From NCBI GenBank assembly GCA_947169975.1, contig CAMVRT010000004.1, positions 62,001-126,000 on the forward strand: a DNA stretch of 64,000 nucleotides. Direction: 5' to 3'. Origin of the DNA: an uncultured Oscillospiraceae bacterium. Its GTDB lineage: Bacteria; Bacillota; Clostridia; Oscillospirales; Oscillospiraceae. Below the pieces are notes generated by a model. The model saw only the letters and a program-made list of their open reading frames with translations. It did no database searches and was not told the DNA's origin. Shown one piece after another: positions 34,560 through 45,042 of the stretch (the first letter of the stretch is position 1; each line of letters starts with the position of its first letter). The translations under genes and the position numbers were made by a program.

Positions 34560-35933
34560 ATGAGTACCGTCATCACATCCGTGGATCCCCACAGCCCTGC
34601 CCACAGGGCTCATATCAAGCCCGGCGAGCAGCTGCTGGCCATCAACGGCCACCGGATCGTGGATGTGCTGGACTACCGGTTCTACGGTTACGATCCCGTC
34701 TCTGAACTCTTGCTCCGCGAAAACGACGGTACCGAGCGGACCGTTCGCATCCATAAGGCCGAGGGACAGGATCTGGGGCTGAACTTCGAGACCTACCTCA
34801 TGGATCGCGCCCATTCCTGCGCCAACAACTGCATTTTCTGCTTTGTGGATCAGATGCCCAAGGGACTGCGAAAGAGCCTCTATTTTAAGGACGATGACGC
34901 ACGTCTGTCCTTTCTGATGGGCAACTACATCACGCTTACCAATATGTCGCCCCGCTCCGTTCAGCGGATCATCGACCTGCGCATCTCCCCCATCAACGTG
35001 TCCGTCCACACCACCGATCCGGCGCTTCGCGCCAGAATGCTGGGAAACCCCCATGCCGGCGAGTCCATTGACGTCATGCGCCGTCTGGCGGAGAATGGCA
35101 TCCGTATGAACTGCCAGATCGTGGCCTGCCCCGGCATCAACGACGGCGCCCATCTCCGGCGCACTATGGAGGATCTGGCTGCCATGCACCCCGGGGTCAC
35201 CAGTGTGGCTATCGTGCCGGTGGGCCTCACCCGTTACCGGGAGGGACTCTTTCCGCTGGAGCAGTACAATGCCGAGACCGCTGCCGCTGTCATCGACCAG
35301 GTAGAAGCCTACGCCGATTTCTGCCGGAAAGAATACGGCACCGCTATCTTCTGGTGCTCCGACGAATTCTACCTGCTGGCCGGACGGGAGCTGCCTTCGG
35401 AGGAAAGCTATGAGAGCTTTGCCCAGCTGGAGAACGGCGTGGGCATGCTGCGGCTGCTGGAGAGCGAGTTCACCGCCGCCCTGCGCCTTGTGGAAGAAGA
35501 TTCCGCCCCCTCCCCTTTCACCATCGCCACCGGTCTGGACGCCGCGCCCATGCTGAAGCGCCTTCTGGATCTGGCACGGGACAGATTCCCCCGGCTGCGC
35601 GGTCAGGTGATTCCTATTGTGAACCACTTTTTCGGCGAACAGATCGTGGTCGCCGGTCTCATTACCGGTCAGGACCTCATTGCGCAGCTTCGAGACCGTG
35701 ACCTGGGACAGCGTCTGCTGCTGCCGGACAATATGCTGCGCTACCACGAAAACGTCTTTCTGGACGATGTAACCATCCAGCAGGTGGAAGAAGCCTTAGG
35801 CGTTCCCCTCACCTTTGTGCCGCAGGACGGCTTTGCACTGTGCGACGCCATGTTTGGCGTGGACGAGCAGTCAAAGAAGTCCCAGTCTGTCGGAGAAGAC
35901 AGCGAATACTATCAGTATAACCCCTCTCATTGA
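34560..35933 (+). CDS. DUF512 family protein (PDZ-like + radical SAM-like Cys motif)
   Basis: MSTVITSVDPHSPAHRAHIKPGEQLLAINGHRIVDVLDYRFYGYD...CANNCIFCFVDQMPKGLRKSLYFKDDDARLSFLMGNYITLTN. Confidence 0.88.
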   Translation: MSTVITSVDPHSPAHRAHIKPGEQLLAINGHRIVDVLDYRFYGYDPVSELLLRENDGTERTVRIHKAEGQDLGLNFETYLMDRAHSCANNCIFCFVDQMPKGLRKSLYFKDDDARLSFLMGNYITLTNMSPRSVQRIIDLRISPINVSVHTTDPALRARMLGNPHAGESIDVMRRLAENGIRMNCQIVACPGINDGAHLRRTMEDLAAMHPGVTSVAIVPVGLTRYREGLFPLEQYNAETAAAVIDQVEAYADFCRKEYGTAIFWCSDEFYLLAGRELPSEESYESFAQLENGVGMLRLLESEFTAALRLVEEDSAPSPFTIATGLDAAPMLKRLLDLARDRFPRLRGQVIPIVNHFFGEQIVVAGLITGQDLIAQLRDRDLGQRLLLPDNMLRYHENVFLDDVTIQQVEEALGVPLTFVPQDGFALCDAMFGVDEQSKKSQSVGEDSEYYQYNPSH

Positions 35934-35953
35934 TTGAAAAGGAAGTGACACCT

Positions 35954-37282
35954 ATGTCCAAACCTGTTGTTGCCATCGTGGGCAGACCCAATGTGGGCAA
36001 GTCCATGCTGTTTAATAAACTGATCGGCCAGCGCCTGTCCATCGTGGAGGACACGCCCGGCGTCACACGTGACCGCATTTACGGCGAGTGCGAGTGGCTG
36101 GGCCGCAAATTCACCCTGGTGGACACCGGCGGAATTGAGCCCAGCACCGACAGTCAGATCCTCTCCTTTATGCGGGATCAGGCCCAGATCGCCATTGACA
36201 ATGCCACGGTCATCATCTTTGTGGTGGACATCAAAAGCGGCATGACCGCCTCTGATCAGGAGGTGGCTTACATGCTGCAGCGGTCGCAGAAGCCAATCGT
36301 GCTGGCGGTGAACAAGATGGACGCCACCGGCGCTGTGGATCCGGATTTCTACGAGTTTTATAATCTGGGCCTTGGCGATCCCATTGCCGTATCCGCCGTT
36401 CACGGCCACGGCACCGGCGACCTGCTGGACGAGTGCCTCAAGTACTTCCCTCCCCAGGATGAGGAGGAGGACGAGTCCGACGTGATCCAGGTGGCTATCA
36501 TCGGCCGGCCCAACGTGGGCAAATCCAGCCTCACCAACAGGATTCTCGGCGAGGAGCGCGTCATCGTCAGCAATGTGGCAGGCACCACCCGTGACGCCAT
36601 CGACAGCTATTTCGAGAACGCACAGGGCAAGTACAACTTCATCGACACCGCCGGCATGCGCAAGAAGTCCAAGGTAGACGACAGCATTGAAAAATACAGC
36701 GTCCTGCGGGCTACCATGGCCATTGAACGCAGCGACGTATGCCTGATCCTCATCGACGCACAGGACGGCGTCACCGAGCAGGACACCAAGGTGGCGGGTC
36801 TGGCCCACGAAGCCGGCAAGGCCTGCATCATTGTGGTCAACAAGTGGGATATCATCGAGAAAGACGACAAGACCATGGACCGGATGCGGGAGGAGATCCG
36901 CCGGGACCTGAGCTATATGACCTACGCGCCCATCGTGTTTATCTCCGCCGCCACCGGCCAGCGAGTGAATCGGCTCTTTGAGCTCATCAACTACGTCAAC
37001 GAGCAATCCTCCATGCGTATCACCACCGGCATGCTCAACTCCGTGCTGGCAGACGCCCAAACCCGTGTTCAGCCCCCCACCGACAAGGGGCGGCGGCTGA
37101 AGATCTACTATATGACCCAGGTGGGCGTCAAGCCCCCCCATTTCGTGGTATTCTGCAACGATAAAAAGCTGTTCCATTTCTCCTATCAGCGGTATCTGGA
37201 GAACCAGATTCGCGGCGTGTTCGGACTGGAGGGCACGCCCGTCATTCTGACCATTCGGCAAAAGGGCGAGGAGGACGTGTGA
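35954..37282 (+). CDS. der: ribosome biogenesis GTPase Der (EngA)
   Basis: Two GTPase domains: VAIVGRPNVGKSMLFNKL and VAIIGRPNVGKSSLTNRIL. Confidence 0.96.
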   Translation: MSKPVVAIVGRPNVGKSMLFNKLIGQRLSIVEDTPGVTRDRIYGECEWLGRKFTLVDTGGIEPSTDSQILSFMRDQAQIAIDNATVIIFVVDIKSGMTASDQEVAYMLQRSQKPIVLAVNKMDATGAVDPDFYEFYNLGLGDPIAVSAVHGHGTGDLLDECLKYFPPQDEEEDESDVIQVAIIGRPNVGKSSLTNRILGEERVIVSNVAGTTRDAIDSYFENAQGKYNFIDTAGMRKKSKVDDSIEKYSVLRATMAIERSDVCLILIDAQDGVTEQDTKVAGLAHEAGKACIIVVNKWDIIEKDDKTMDRMREEIRRDLSYMTYAPIVFISAATGQRVNRLFELINYVNEQSSMRITTGMLNSVLADAQTRVQPPTDKGRRLKIYYMTQVGVKPPHFVVFCNDKKLFHFSYQRYLENQIRGVFGLEGTPVILTIRQKGEEDV

Positions 37283-37935
37283 TGTTTTTCTTCTTTATTG
37301 CGGCTGTGGTGCTGCTGGTGTCCTATTTCTTCGGATGTATCAACGGCTCCGTGATGACCTCTCACTTCATCATCAAGGATGACGTGCGCAAGCACGGCAG
37401 CGGAAACGCCGGACTCACCAACTTCTACCGCACCTACGGCGCCAAATACGCGCTTCTGGTCATCGCCATCGACATGGGAAAGACGGTAGTCGCCGTACTC
37501 ATCGGCGGTTTCATGTTCGACTATCTGTTCCAGGACTGGATGCTGGGCGTTCTCCTGGCGGGACTTGGCTGCGAGCTGGGCCATATGTTTCCTGTGTTCT
37601 TCGGCTTCCGGGGCGGAAAAGGCATCCTGTCCGGCGGCGCTCTCTCGCTCTTTCTGGATTGGCGCATTGCCGCCGTCTGCTGGGGCCTGTTTCTCATTCT
37701 GTGGCTCCTGACCCACTATGTCTCTCTGGGCTCTGTGATCGGAACGCTCAGCGTTCCCGTTACTGCTTGTCTTGTCTTCGGGTGGAACTGGCCGTACCTG
37801 ATCCTCTGCGCGATTCTGGCCGGATTGATCATCTACTGCCACAGAGAGAACATCAAGCGGCTCTTCAAGGGCACAGAAAGCAAGTTCAAGTGGCACGTGA
37901 ACCCCATCCCCGGCGCTGACGACGCCGGAAAGTAA
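37279..37935 (+). CDS. plsY: glycerol-3-phosphate acyltransferase
   Basis: SYFFGCINGSVMTSHFIIKDDVRKHGSGNAGLTNFYRTYG...LGHMFPVFFGFRGGKGILSG. Confidence 0.9.
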   Translation: MMFFFFIAAVVLLVSYFFGCINGSVMTSHFIIKDDVRKHGSGNAGLTNFYRTYGAKYALLVIAIDMGKTVVAVLIGGFMFDYLFQDWMLGVLLAGLGCELGHMFPVFFGFRGGKGILSGGALSLFLDWRIAAVCWGLFLILWLLTHYVSLGSVIGTLSVPVTACLVFGWNWPYLILCAILAGLIIYCHRENIKRLFKGTESKFKWHVNPIPGADDAGK

Positions 37936-37961
37936 GCGGTTTGCAGGAAAGGAAAGCCTCC

Positions 37962-38885
37962 ATGAAACAGAACAACCAGATCCGGCAGGTGGTCTTCCCC
38001 CTGCTGGCTGCCCTCATCTGGGGCACGGCTTTCGTGGCGCAGGACGTCTGCGCTGACGTAGTCGAACCCATGACCTTTAATGCCGCGCGATCCTTTATTG
38101 CGGTCATTGTGCTGTTAGTGATTATCTGGCTGTTCGGCCTGTTCCGGAAGGACAAGCCCAGCTTTACCGCGGCGGAGAAAAAAGCGAGCCGGAAAACGCT
38201 TGTCATCGGCGGCCTTTGCTGCGGCGTCGCACTGGCCGTGGCGTCCAACTTCCAGCAGGCAGGCATCGGCGCAGGCACCGACGCGGGAAAAGCCGGATTC
38301 ATCACGGCTCTTTACATCGTGCTGGTTCCTCTGCTGGGACTGTTTCTGCGAAAAAAGGTATCCCTCCCCGTCTGGATCGCCGTGATCATCGCTGTTGCAG
38401 CACTGTACCTGCTCTGCATCAAGGGCGAGTTTGCCCTGCAGACCGGCGACCTGCTGATCCTGCTGTGCGCCTTCTTCTTTGCCGTACATATTTTGATCAT
38501 CGATCATTTTACTCAGACGGTGGACGGCATGAAGCTCTCCTGCGCCCAGTTTCTTGTGGCTGGGATTCTGTCCGCCATCGGCGCGTTGATCTTTGAGCAT
38601 CCCGACTGGAGCGCTATTTTCTCCGTAGCGCTTCCCATCCTCTATGTCGGTGTATTCTCCAGCGGAGTGGCATATACTCTGCAGATCCTGGCTCAGAAGG
38701 GCTCTAATCCCACGGTTGTCACCATTCTGTTGAGCATGGAGTCGGTCTTTGCCGTCATCTCCGGCGCCATCATCCTGCATCAGCGCATGTCAACCCGGGA
38801 ATATGTGGGCTGTGTGCTGATGCTGATTGCCGTGATCCTTGCACAGATCCCCCTTCCCCCGAAAAAAGAAAAGACGGCCCAATGA
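37962..38885 (+). CDS. EamA/DMT family transporter
   Basis: Multi-TM protein: LLAALIWGTAFVAQDVCADVVEPMTFNAARS...VGVFSSGVAYTLQILAQKGSNPTVVTILLSMESVFAVISGAIIL. Confidence 0.9.
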   Translation: MKQNNQIRQVVFPLLAALIWGTAFVAQDVCADVVEPMTFNAARSFIAVIVLLVIIWLFGLFRKDKPSFTAAEKKASRKTLVIGGLCCGVALAVASNFQQAGIGAGTDAGKAGFITALYIVLVPLLGLFLRKKVSLPVWIAVIIAVAALYLLCIKGEFALQTGDLLILLCAFFFAVHILIIDHFTQTVDGMKLSCAQFLVAGILSAIGALIFEHPDWSAIFSVALPILYVGVFSSGVAYTLQILAQKGSNPTVVTILLSMESVFAVISGAIILHQRMSTREYVGCVLMLIAVILAQIPLPPKKEKTAQ

Positions 38886-38903
38886 CCGTCATGACAGCAA
38901 AAC

Positions 38904-38940
38904 AAACAGGCTGCGGAACATTCTCCGCAGCCTGTTTTCT
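38904..38940. terminator. bidirectional terminator between eamA-like gene and polC
   Basis: caggctgcgga-acattc-tccgcagcctg with A/T runs. Confidence 0.75.
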
Positions 38941-38941
38941 G

Positions 38942-41900
38942 TTAGAAGAAGCTCTGCTGGCTGGTATCCGGCATGCTGCCGAAGGCACCCAGCGCCTTGA
39001 GCTGGGCGATATGGGTTTGGGACAGCTTGTTGCAGCAGATAGCAAAATCCTCGATGGAGATAAACTCCTGTCCCTTACGCTTCTGGACCGTATCCAGTGC
39101 TGCGCTCTCGCCCAATCCGTGAACCGACACAAAAGGCGGCAGCAGACCGTTTTCTGTAATGAGAAACGCCGTGGCATCGGATTTCATGATGTCGATGGTG
39201 TCGAAATGGAAGCCGCGAAGATAGAACTCGTAGCAGACCTCCAGCGTTACCAGCAGGTTCTGCTCCACATCGGTGGCGTCCTTGTTGTTCTCGATCTCCC
39301 GGATCTTCTGCTTCACCTTCTCCATACCCATGCAGCAGAACTCGGCGTCGAAGGCCTTGGCGCGCACCGTGAAGAACGTGGCGTAGAAGGCCAGCGGACG
39401 GTGGACCTTGAACCAGGCGATGCGGAAGGCCATCATCACGTAAGCCACAGCATGGGCCTTGGGGAACAGATAGCCGATCTTGGCCAGGGAGTCGATGTAC
39501 CACTGAGGAACCTCGTGCTCGTGCATCTGCTCTACCCACATGGGCCAGTCGCCGGCTGCGCCCTTCTTGACCTTGCCCTTTCGCACGGCCTCCATGATCT
39601 TGAAGGCCATCTTGGGCTGCAACCCCATGCGGATGAGATAGAGCATGATATCGTCGCGGCAGCCCACCGTCTCCAGAACGGAAGCGGTGCCGCTGACGAT
39701 CAGATCGCGGGCGTTGCCCATCCACACGTCGGTGCCGTGGGAGAAGCCGGACAGACGAACCAGCGTGTTGAAGTTTTTAGGCATCGTGTCCATCAGCATG
39801 CCGCGGGTAAACCGGGTGTTGAACTCCGGGATGGCCACGGCGCCTGTGGGGCCTAATATGGGATCATCTTCAAAGCCCAGCACCTTGGAGCTGACAAAGA
39901 TGCTCATGGTGTCGGGATCATCCAGCGGGATCTGCCGGGCGTTGACGCCCGTGAGATTTTCCAGCATGCGGATCATGGTGGGGTCATCATGGCCCAGCAT
40001 GTCCAGCTTCAGGAGGTTGTCCTCCATGCAGTGATACTCAAAATGCGTGGTCTTCTGATCGGAATTGACGTCATCCGCCGGATGCTGCACAGCGGTGAAG
40101 TCCTCCACGTCCATATCATCCGGCACCACAACAAGGCCACCGGGGTGCTGGCCGGTGGTGCGGCGCACGCCTTCGCAGCCCTTGGCGAGGCGATCCAGCT
40201 CAGCAGAGCCGAAATCCAGATCATTCTCCTCCTTGTATTTGAGGACAAAGCCCATAGCTGTCTTCTCGGCCAGTGTGCCTATGGTGCCGGCGCGGAAGAC
40301 CTGGGTTTCGCCGAACATCTCAATGGCGTGGCGGTGTGCCTTCGCCTGGTATTCGCCGGAGAAGTTCAGGTCGATATCCGGCACCTTGCCGCCGCCGTAG
40401 CCCAGGAAGGTCTCAAAGGGGATGTCAAAGCCATCCTTCACCAGCCTGGTACCGCAGTTTGGACACACCTTGTCCGGCATGTCAGCGCCGCAGCCATACT
40501 GCCCGCTTTCATCGAATTCAGTGTACTTGCACTGGGGACAGCGATAGTGGGGCGGCAGGGAGTTCACCTCCGTGATGCCGGACATATAGGCCACCAGAGA
40601 CGAGCCCACGGAGCCCCGGGAGCCCACCAGATAGCCATTTTCCAGACTGCGCTGCACCAGCTTCTGGGCGGACATGTAGACCACGTCGTATTTGCCCAGG
40701 ATGCCGCCCAACTCGATGTTCAGGCGTTCCACGATCTTCTGGGGCGGATCCTCGCCGTAAAGCTCGTGGCACTTGTCCCACACGCGCTGGTTCAGCTCCT
40801 GCTCGGAATTCTCCAACCGGGGCGGGAACAGCTGGCCGTGAGGCAGCAGCTCGATTTCCTCCACCTGATCGGCGATATGGCGGGGGTTCTCCACCACCAC
40901 CTCAAAGGCCTTCTCCTCACCCAGATAGGAGAACTCCTCCAGCATCTCGTCGGTTGTCTTGAAATAGATGGGAAGCGACTCGTTGGCGTCCGGGAATTTC
41001 TTGCTGGCCAGCAGAATATGGCGGTAGATCTCATCCTCCGGATCCATAAAATGGACGTCGCCGGTGGCACACACCGGCTTGCCCAGTTCTTCACCCAGAC
41101 GGACGATGGTGCGGTTGAAATCGCGCAGATCCTCAACAGATGAGACAGCTCCGTTGCGGAGCATGAACATATTGTTGCAGACGGGCTGGATCTCCAGATA
41201 GTCGTAGAAAGAAGCGATCCTCTTGAGTTCTTCCCAGTCCTTATGACCGTCCGTCATGGCCTGAAACAGCTCGCCGGCCTCGCAGGCGGAGCCAATGATC
41301 AGCCCCTCCCGGTGGGAAACCAGATCCGTCTTGGGGATAATGGGCACCTTGCGGAAATGCTCCAGATTGGACTTGGAGATCAGCTGATAGAGGTGCTTGA
41401 GACCCAGCTTGTTCTTGGCAAGCAGGATGATATGCTTGGGGCGTCGGTTGGATCTGCCGCCCAGCGGACGGAGTTTAAGCATGACGTCGTTGATCTGCTG
41501 CAGATTGCTGACGCCGAATTCCTCGGTCAGCCGCTTGAAAAACGGAATCAGCATATAACCGACCATGGCGCCGTCATCGCTGGCGCGGTGGTGGTTGAAG
41601 GCAGGAAGATCGAGATGCTCGGCCACAATATCCAGTTTGTATTTATGAAGCTCCGGCAGCAGATTCTGCGACAGAATCAGGGTATCCAGATATGTCGGAT
41701 CAAAAGAGAGTCCCGTCTCGGCGCAGCCCTTGCGGATAAAGCTGACGTCGAATTCGGCGTTGTGAGCGGCAAGTGGTCTGCCATCCACAAATCGCAAAAA
41801 AGACTCCAGTGCTTCCCTGGGCTGGGGAGCGTCCTTCAGCATGGCGTCCGTGATGCCGGTCAATCCAACGATCTCCGGAGGCAGAGAACGTCCGGGGTTG

Positions 41901-42901
41901 ACAAAGGTCTGAAACCGGTCGGTGATCTGGCCGTCCTTCAGTACGACGGCGCCGATCTCGGTGATGGCCTCCTTTGCCACGTTCAGGCCTGTGGTCTCTA
42001 TGTCGAAGCAGACGATCTCGCTGTGCAAAGGCTGGTCCTTCTTGCCGTGGACCACGATGCGGTCGTCCAAGTCGTTGATGTAATACCCTTCCATGCCGTA
42101 AAGGATCTTCACTTTACCTCCCGCGGCACCGGATGCATCCGGGAAGGATTGCACAACGCCGTGGTCGGTGATGGCGATGGCGGGATGACCCCACTCAATG
42201 GCGCGCTTGATGACGTCCTTCGTGTTTGTCAGGGCGTCCATATTGGACATCTGCGTGTGAAGATGCAGCTCTACGCGCTTGACCGGCGCCGTATCCATGC
42301 GCTTTTCATGAGAAATACGCATGATGTTCTTGGGGAAGATCTGAATATCGCGGCCGTCTCGGGTCAGCTCCACCTTTCCCTGCACACGCAGCCACATATC
42401 TGTCTTGATCGCCTTTTCAAGAACGGCAGCCTCATCATCGCCCATCAGCTTATGTATCATGACAGAGCTTTCAAAGTCTGTCATTTCAAGTGAGAGCCGC
42501 CATTTACCCGGCTGCTTCGTCTGAGAAACCTCCGCAGAGAACACCTTGCCCTCCACGATGACAAACCCCATCTTGGGATTAAGGCCTTTCATGGAGACAG
42601 ATTTCCCGCGGATCCGGCTGCCGATAATGACAGACTCGCCCGACACATCACCGGGAGTGCCAGTCGACAGACGAGTGCGGAGATTGAGGTGCTTCAGGGC
42701 ATAATGCTCCTGGATCAGCTGACGCAATGAGTCAAGCCCCGCCTCCGGAACGGATGCGGGGAGCTCCACCTCAACGTCCATACTGCGGCCGGCACGATCC
42801 AGCGAGCCGGCGACCACCGTGGCGCCGTGCATCATCAGACGCAGCTCCCGCGGCGGGACAAAGCTGTCAAAAAAGTCAAAAAACGGTTTTCTGTCTGACA
42901 T
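38942..42901 (-). CDS. polC: DNA polymerase III alpha subunit, PolC type
   Basis: 1319 aa; embedded exonuclease (CFDIETTGLNVAKEAITEIGAVVLKDGQ), PHP motifs (HLHTQMSNMDA), KVPDIDLNFSGEYQ. Confidence 0.96.
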   Translation of the reverse strand: MSDRKPFFDFFDSFVPPRELRLMMHGATVVAGSLDRAGRSMDVEVELPASVPEAGLDSLRQLIQEHYALKHLNLRTRLSTGTPGDVSGESVIIGSRIRGKSVSMKGLNPKMGFVIVEGKVFSAEVSQTKQPGKWRLSLEMTDFESSVMIHKLMGDDEAAVLEKAIKTDMWLRVQGKVELTRDGRDIQIFPKNIMRISHEKRMDTAPVKRVELHLHTQMSNMDALTNTKDVIKRAIEWGHPAIAITDHGVVQSFPDASGAAGGKVKILYGMEGYYINDLDDRIVVHGKKDQPLHSEIVCFDIETTGLNVAKEAITEIGAVVLKDGQITDRFQTFVNPGRSLPPEIVGLTGITDAMLKDAPQPREALESFLRFVDGRPLAAHNAEFDVSFIRKGCAETGLSFDPTYLDTLILSQNLLPELHKYKLDIVAEHLDLPAFNHHRASDDGAMVGYMLIPFFKRLTEEFGVSNLQQINDVMLKLRPLGGRSNRRPKHIILLAKNKLGLKHLYQLISKSNLEHFRKVPIIPKTDLVSHREGLIIGSACEAGELFQAMTDGHKDWEELKRIASFYDYLEIQPVCNNMFMLRNGAVSSVEDLRDFNRTIVRLGEELGKPVCATGDVHFMDPEDEIYRHILLASKKFPDANESLPIYFKTTDEMLEEFSYLGEEKAFEVVVENPRHIADQVEEIELLPHGQLFPPRLENSEQELNQRVWDKCHELYGEDPPQKIVERLNIELGGILGKYDVVYMSAQKLVQRSLENGYLVGSRGSVGSSLVAYMSGITEVNSLPPHYRCPQCKYTEFDESGQYGCGADMPDKVCPNCGTRLVKDGFDIPFETFLGYGGGKVPDIDLNFSGEYQAKAHRHAIEMFGETQVFRAGTIGTLAEKTAMGFVLKYKEENDLDFGSAELDRLAKGCEGVRRTTGQHPGGLVVVPDDMDVEDFTAVQHPADDVNSDQKTTHFEYHCMEDNLLKLDMLGHDDPTMIRMLENLTGVNARQIPLDDPDTMSIFVSSKVLGFEDDPILGPTGAVAIPEFNTRFTRGMLMDTMPKNFNTLVRLSGFSHGTDVWMGNARDLIVSGTASVLETVGCRDDIMLYLIRMGLQPKMAFKIMEAVRKGKVKKGAAGDWPMWVEQMHEHEVPQWYIDSLAKIGYLFPKAHAVAYVMMAFRIAWFKVHRPLAFYATFFTVRAKAFDAEFCCMGMEKVKQKIREIENNKDATDVEQNLLVTLEVCYEFYLRGFHFDTIDIMKSDATAFLITENGLLPPFVSVHGLGESAALDTVQKRKGQEFISIEDFAICCNKLSQTHIAQLKALGAFGSMPDTSQQSFF

Positions 42902-42916
42902 GGGTTCTCTCTTCCC

Positions 42917-43954
42917 TTAAAGCTTCTCTATCTCATCCATCAGGGCGTCAACAAGCCTTTCCTGCGGCACTTTGTAAAGGATTTCTCCCTTACGGAACAG
43001 AAGGCCCTCTCCCCTGCCGCCGGCAATGCCGACGTCAGCGGCGGACGCCTCCCCGGGCCCGTTGACGATGCAGCCCATCACCGCCACAGTGATGGGTTTT
43101 GTGCAGTTCCTCAGCCGTTCCTCCACTTCCCGGGCAATGGGGATCATATCATAGGCCGTACGGCCGCAAGTGGGGCAGGCGATCAGATTCGGCCCGGTCT
43201 GACGGATACCGGAGGCGGCAAGAATATCCTTTGCCGCACGGATCTCCTCCACCGGATCCGCTGTCAGGCTGACCCGCATGGTGTCGCCGATACCCTGGCA
43301 AAGCAGTCCTCCGATGCCGATGGCGGATTTCAGCAGTCCCATGGACGGTGTACCGGCCTCGGTGACACCGAGGTGGAGAGGGTAATCCGTCCGCTCATGG
43401 AGCAGGCGGTAGGCCTCCATATTCACCGGGACGCGGGAGCACTTCACGCTGATGCAGATATCGTCAAAGTTGCAGTCGTTCAACAGATGCACATGTCCCA
43501 TGGCGCTCTCCACCATGGCCTCTGCCGTGACGCCGCCGTACTTTCGGAGCAGTTCCTTTTCCAGAGAGCCTCCGTTGACGCCGATGCGGATGGGGATGCC
43601 ATGCTCACGGCAGGCGTCCGCTACGGCGCGTACCTTTTCATGACTGCCAATATTACCGGGGTTGATACGGATCTTGTCAATGCCGCTCTCTACGCATTGG
43701 AGAGCCAGCTTATAGTCAAAATGGATATCCGCCACCAGGGGGATGTGGATCCGCCTGCGGATCTCCCCCACGGCGCGGGCCGCATCCATATCCGGTACCG
43801 CCACGCGGATGATCTCACAGCCCGCCTGCTCCAGACGGAGCATCTGGGCAACGGTGGCGTCCACATCATCGGTGCGGGTATTGCACATGGACTGTATGGA
43901 AACAGGCGCGCCGCCGCCAACGGCAACAGCGCCCACACGGATCTGCTTGCTCAT
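42917..43954 (-). CDS. ispG: 4-hydroxy-3-methylbut-2-en-1-yl diphosphate synthase
   Basis: VAVGGGAPVSIQSMCNTRTDDVDATVAQMLRLEQAGCEIIRVAVPD...RINPGNIG...CPTCGRTAYD...VMGCIVNGPGEASAADVGIAGG. Confidence 0.95.
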   Translation of the reverse strand: MSKQIRVGAVAVGGGAPVSIQSMCNTRTDDVDATVAQMLRLEQAGCEIIRVAVPDMDAARAVGEIRRRIHIPLVADIHFDYKLALQCVESGIDKIRINPGNIGSHEKVRAVADACREHGIPIRIGVNGGSLEKELLRKYGGVTAEAMVESAMGHVHLLNDCNFDDICISVKCSRVPVNMEAYRLLHERTDYPLHLGVTEAGTPSMGLLKSAIGIGGLLCQGIGDTMRVSLTADPVEEIRAAKDILAASGIRQTGPNLIACPTCGRTAYDMIPIAREVEERLRNCTKPITVAVMGCIVNGPGEASAADVGIAGGRGEGLLFRKGEILYKVPQERLVDALMDEIEKL

Positions 43955-43965
43955 ATTTCTTCTCC

Positions 43966-45027
43966 TCAGGTAAACAGCTTCCACACATCATGGAAGGTGA
44001 CAAACAGCATCAGTCCCAGCAGCAGGATCAAGCCGGCAAAGTGGATATAGTTCTCATACTTGGCCGGGATCTGTTTTTTGAACAGAAGCATGGCAATGGC
44101 GTTGATGACAAGGAAGAAAATCTTGCCGCCGTCCAGCGCAGGCAGAGGCAGCAGATTCATCACCGCCAGGTTCACTGCGATCAGCGCGGCAAAGTAGGCG
44201 ATGTTGTCAATGGCGTCCCTGACAGTCCGGGATTGTTCGCCTACCTCGCTGATGGTGGACACAATGCCCACCGGGCCGCTGAGGTCCTTGACGCCCGCCT
44301 GGCCGGAAATCAGCATCTGGATGCTCAAACGCACCATGCGCACGAAGTCCAATGCGTTGTTCCAGCTATGGACGATCCGGTTGCCGAATGTGGCCTCCTC
44401 ATAGCCCAAAAGCAATCCATAACGCAAGGCTGTGCCACCATAGCCGTCCGGATACTCCCGGAGCACTATGGGAAAGTCCTTCAAGACAATCTTTTGGCCG
44501 TTGCGGCGCACAACGAGATCACTGACGCCATCCGTATCCAAGCTCAACAGCATGGAGATATCGTTTGTTGCGTAGACATGCTCGCCGTTGATGGAAACGA
44601 TCCTGTCACCCACCTGTAGGCCGTCTTCGCGCTCCAGCGGACACCCCTCCATAAAGCCGGCAATGGTCGTGGTAGAAAACCCCTTGGCACCGGCATAAAG
44701 GCAGAGGATAATCACCAGGCCCGTCAGAAAGTTCATGAACGCACCGGCGGCATAGATCAGCAGCTTTTTCCAGAAGCCCTGGTTGTTCAGCGCGCGGGGA
44801 TCCCCGGAGTCCTCCTCCTCGCCCTCCATGGCGCAGTAGCCGCCGATGGGCAAAAGGCGCAGAGCGTACAGCGTCTCACCCTTTTGCTTCTTGATCAGGG
44901 CTGGTCCCATGCCGATGGCAAACTCGTTGACCCGGACGCCGCAGGCCTTGGCGGCCATAAAGTGTCCCAGCTCATGGAGACCGATCAGTACGCCGAAAAT
45001 GAGAATGGCAGCAATAATATAAACCAT
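43966..45027 (-). CDS. rseP: RIP/RseP-type site-2 metalloprotease with PDZ
   Basis: LIGLHELGHFMAAKACGVRVNEFAIGMGP...NLLPLPALDGGKI. Confidence 0.93.
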   Translation of the reverse strand: MVYIIAAILIFGVLIGLHELGHFMAAKACGVRVNEFAIGMGPALIKKQKGETLYALRLLPIGGYCAMEGEEEDSGDPRALNNQGFWKKLLIYAAGAFMNFLTGLVIILCLYAGAKGFSTTTIAGFMEGCPLEREDGLQVGDRIVSINGEHVYATNDISMLLSLDTDGVSDLVVRRNGQKIVLKDFPIVLREYPDGYGGTALRYGLLLGYEEATFGNRIVHSWNNALDFVRMVRLSIQMLISGQAGVKDLSGPVGIVSTISEVGEQSRTVRDAIDNIAYFAALIAVNLAVMNLLPLPALDGGKIFFLVINAIAMLLFKKQIPAKYENYIHFAGLILLLGLMLFVTFHDVWKLFT

Positions 45028-45042
45028 ACGATCCCGTTCCTT

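Noticed and set aside
34362-35747. 461-aa minus-strand ORF antisense to the DUF512 gene
   Set aside because: Shadow ORF; opposite strand shows clear homology.
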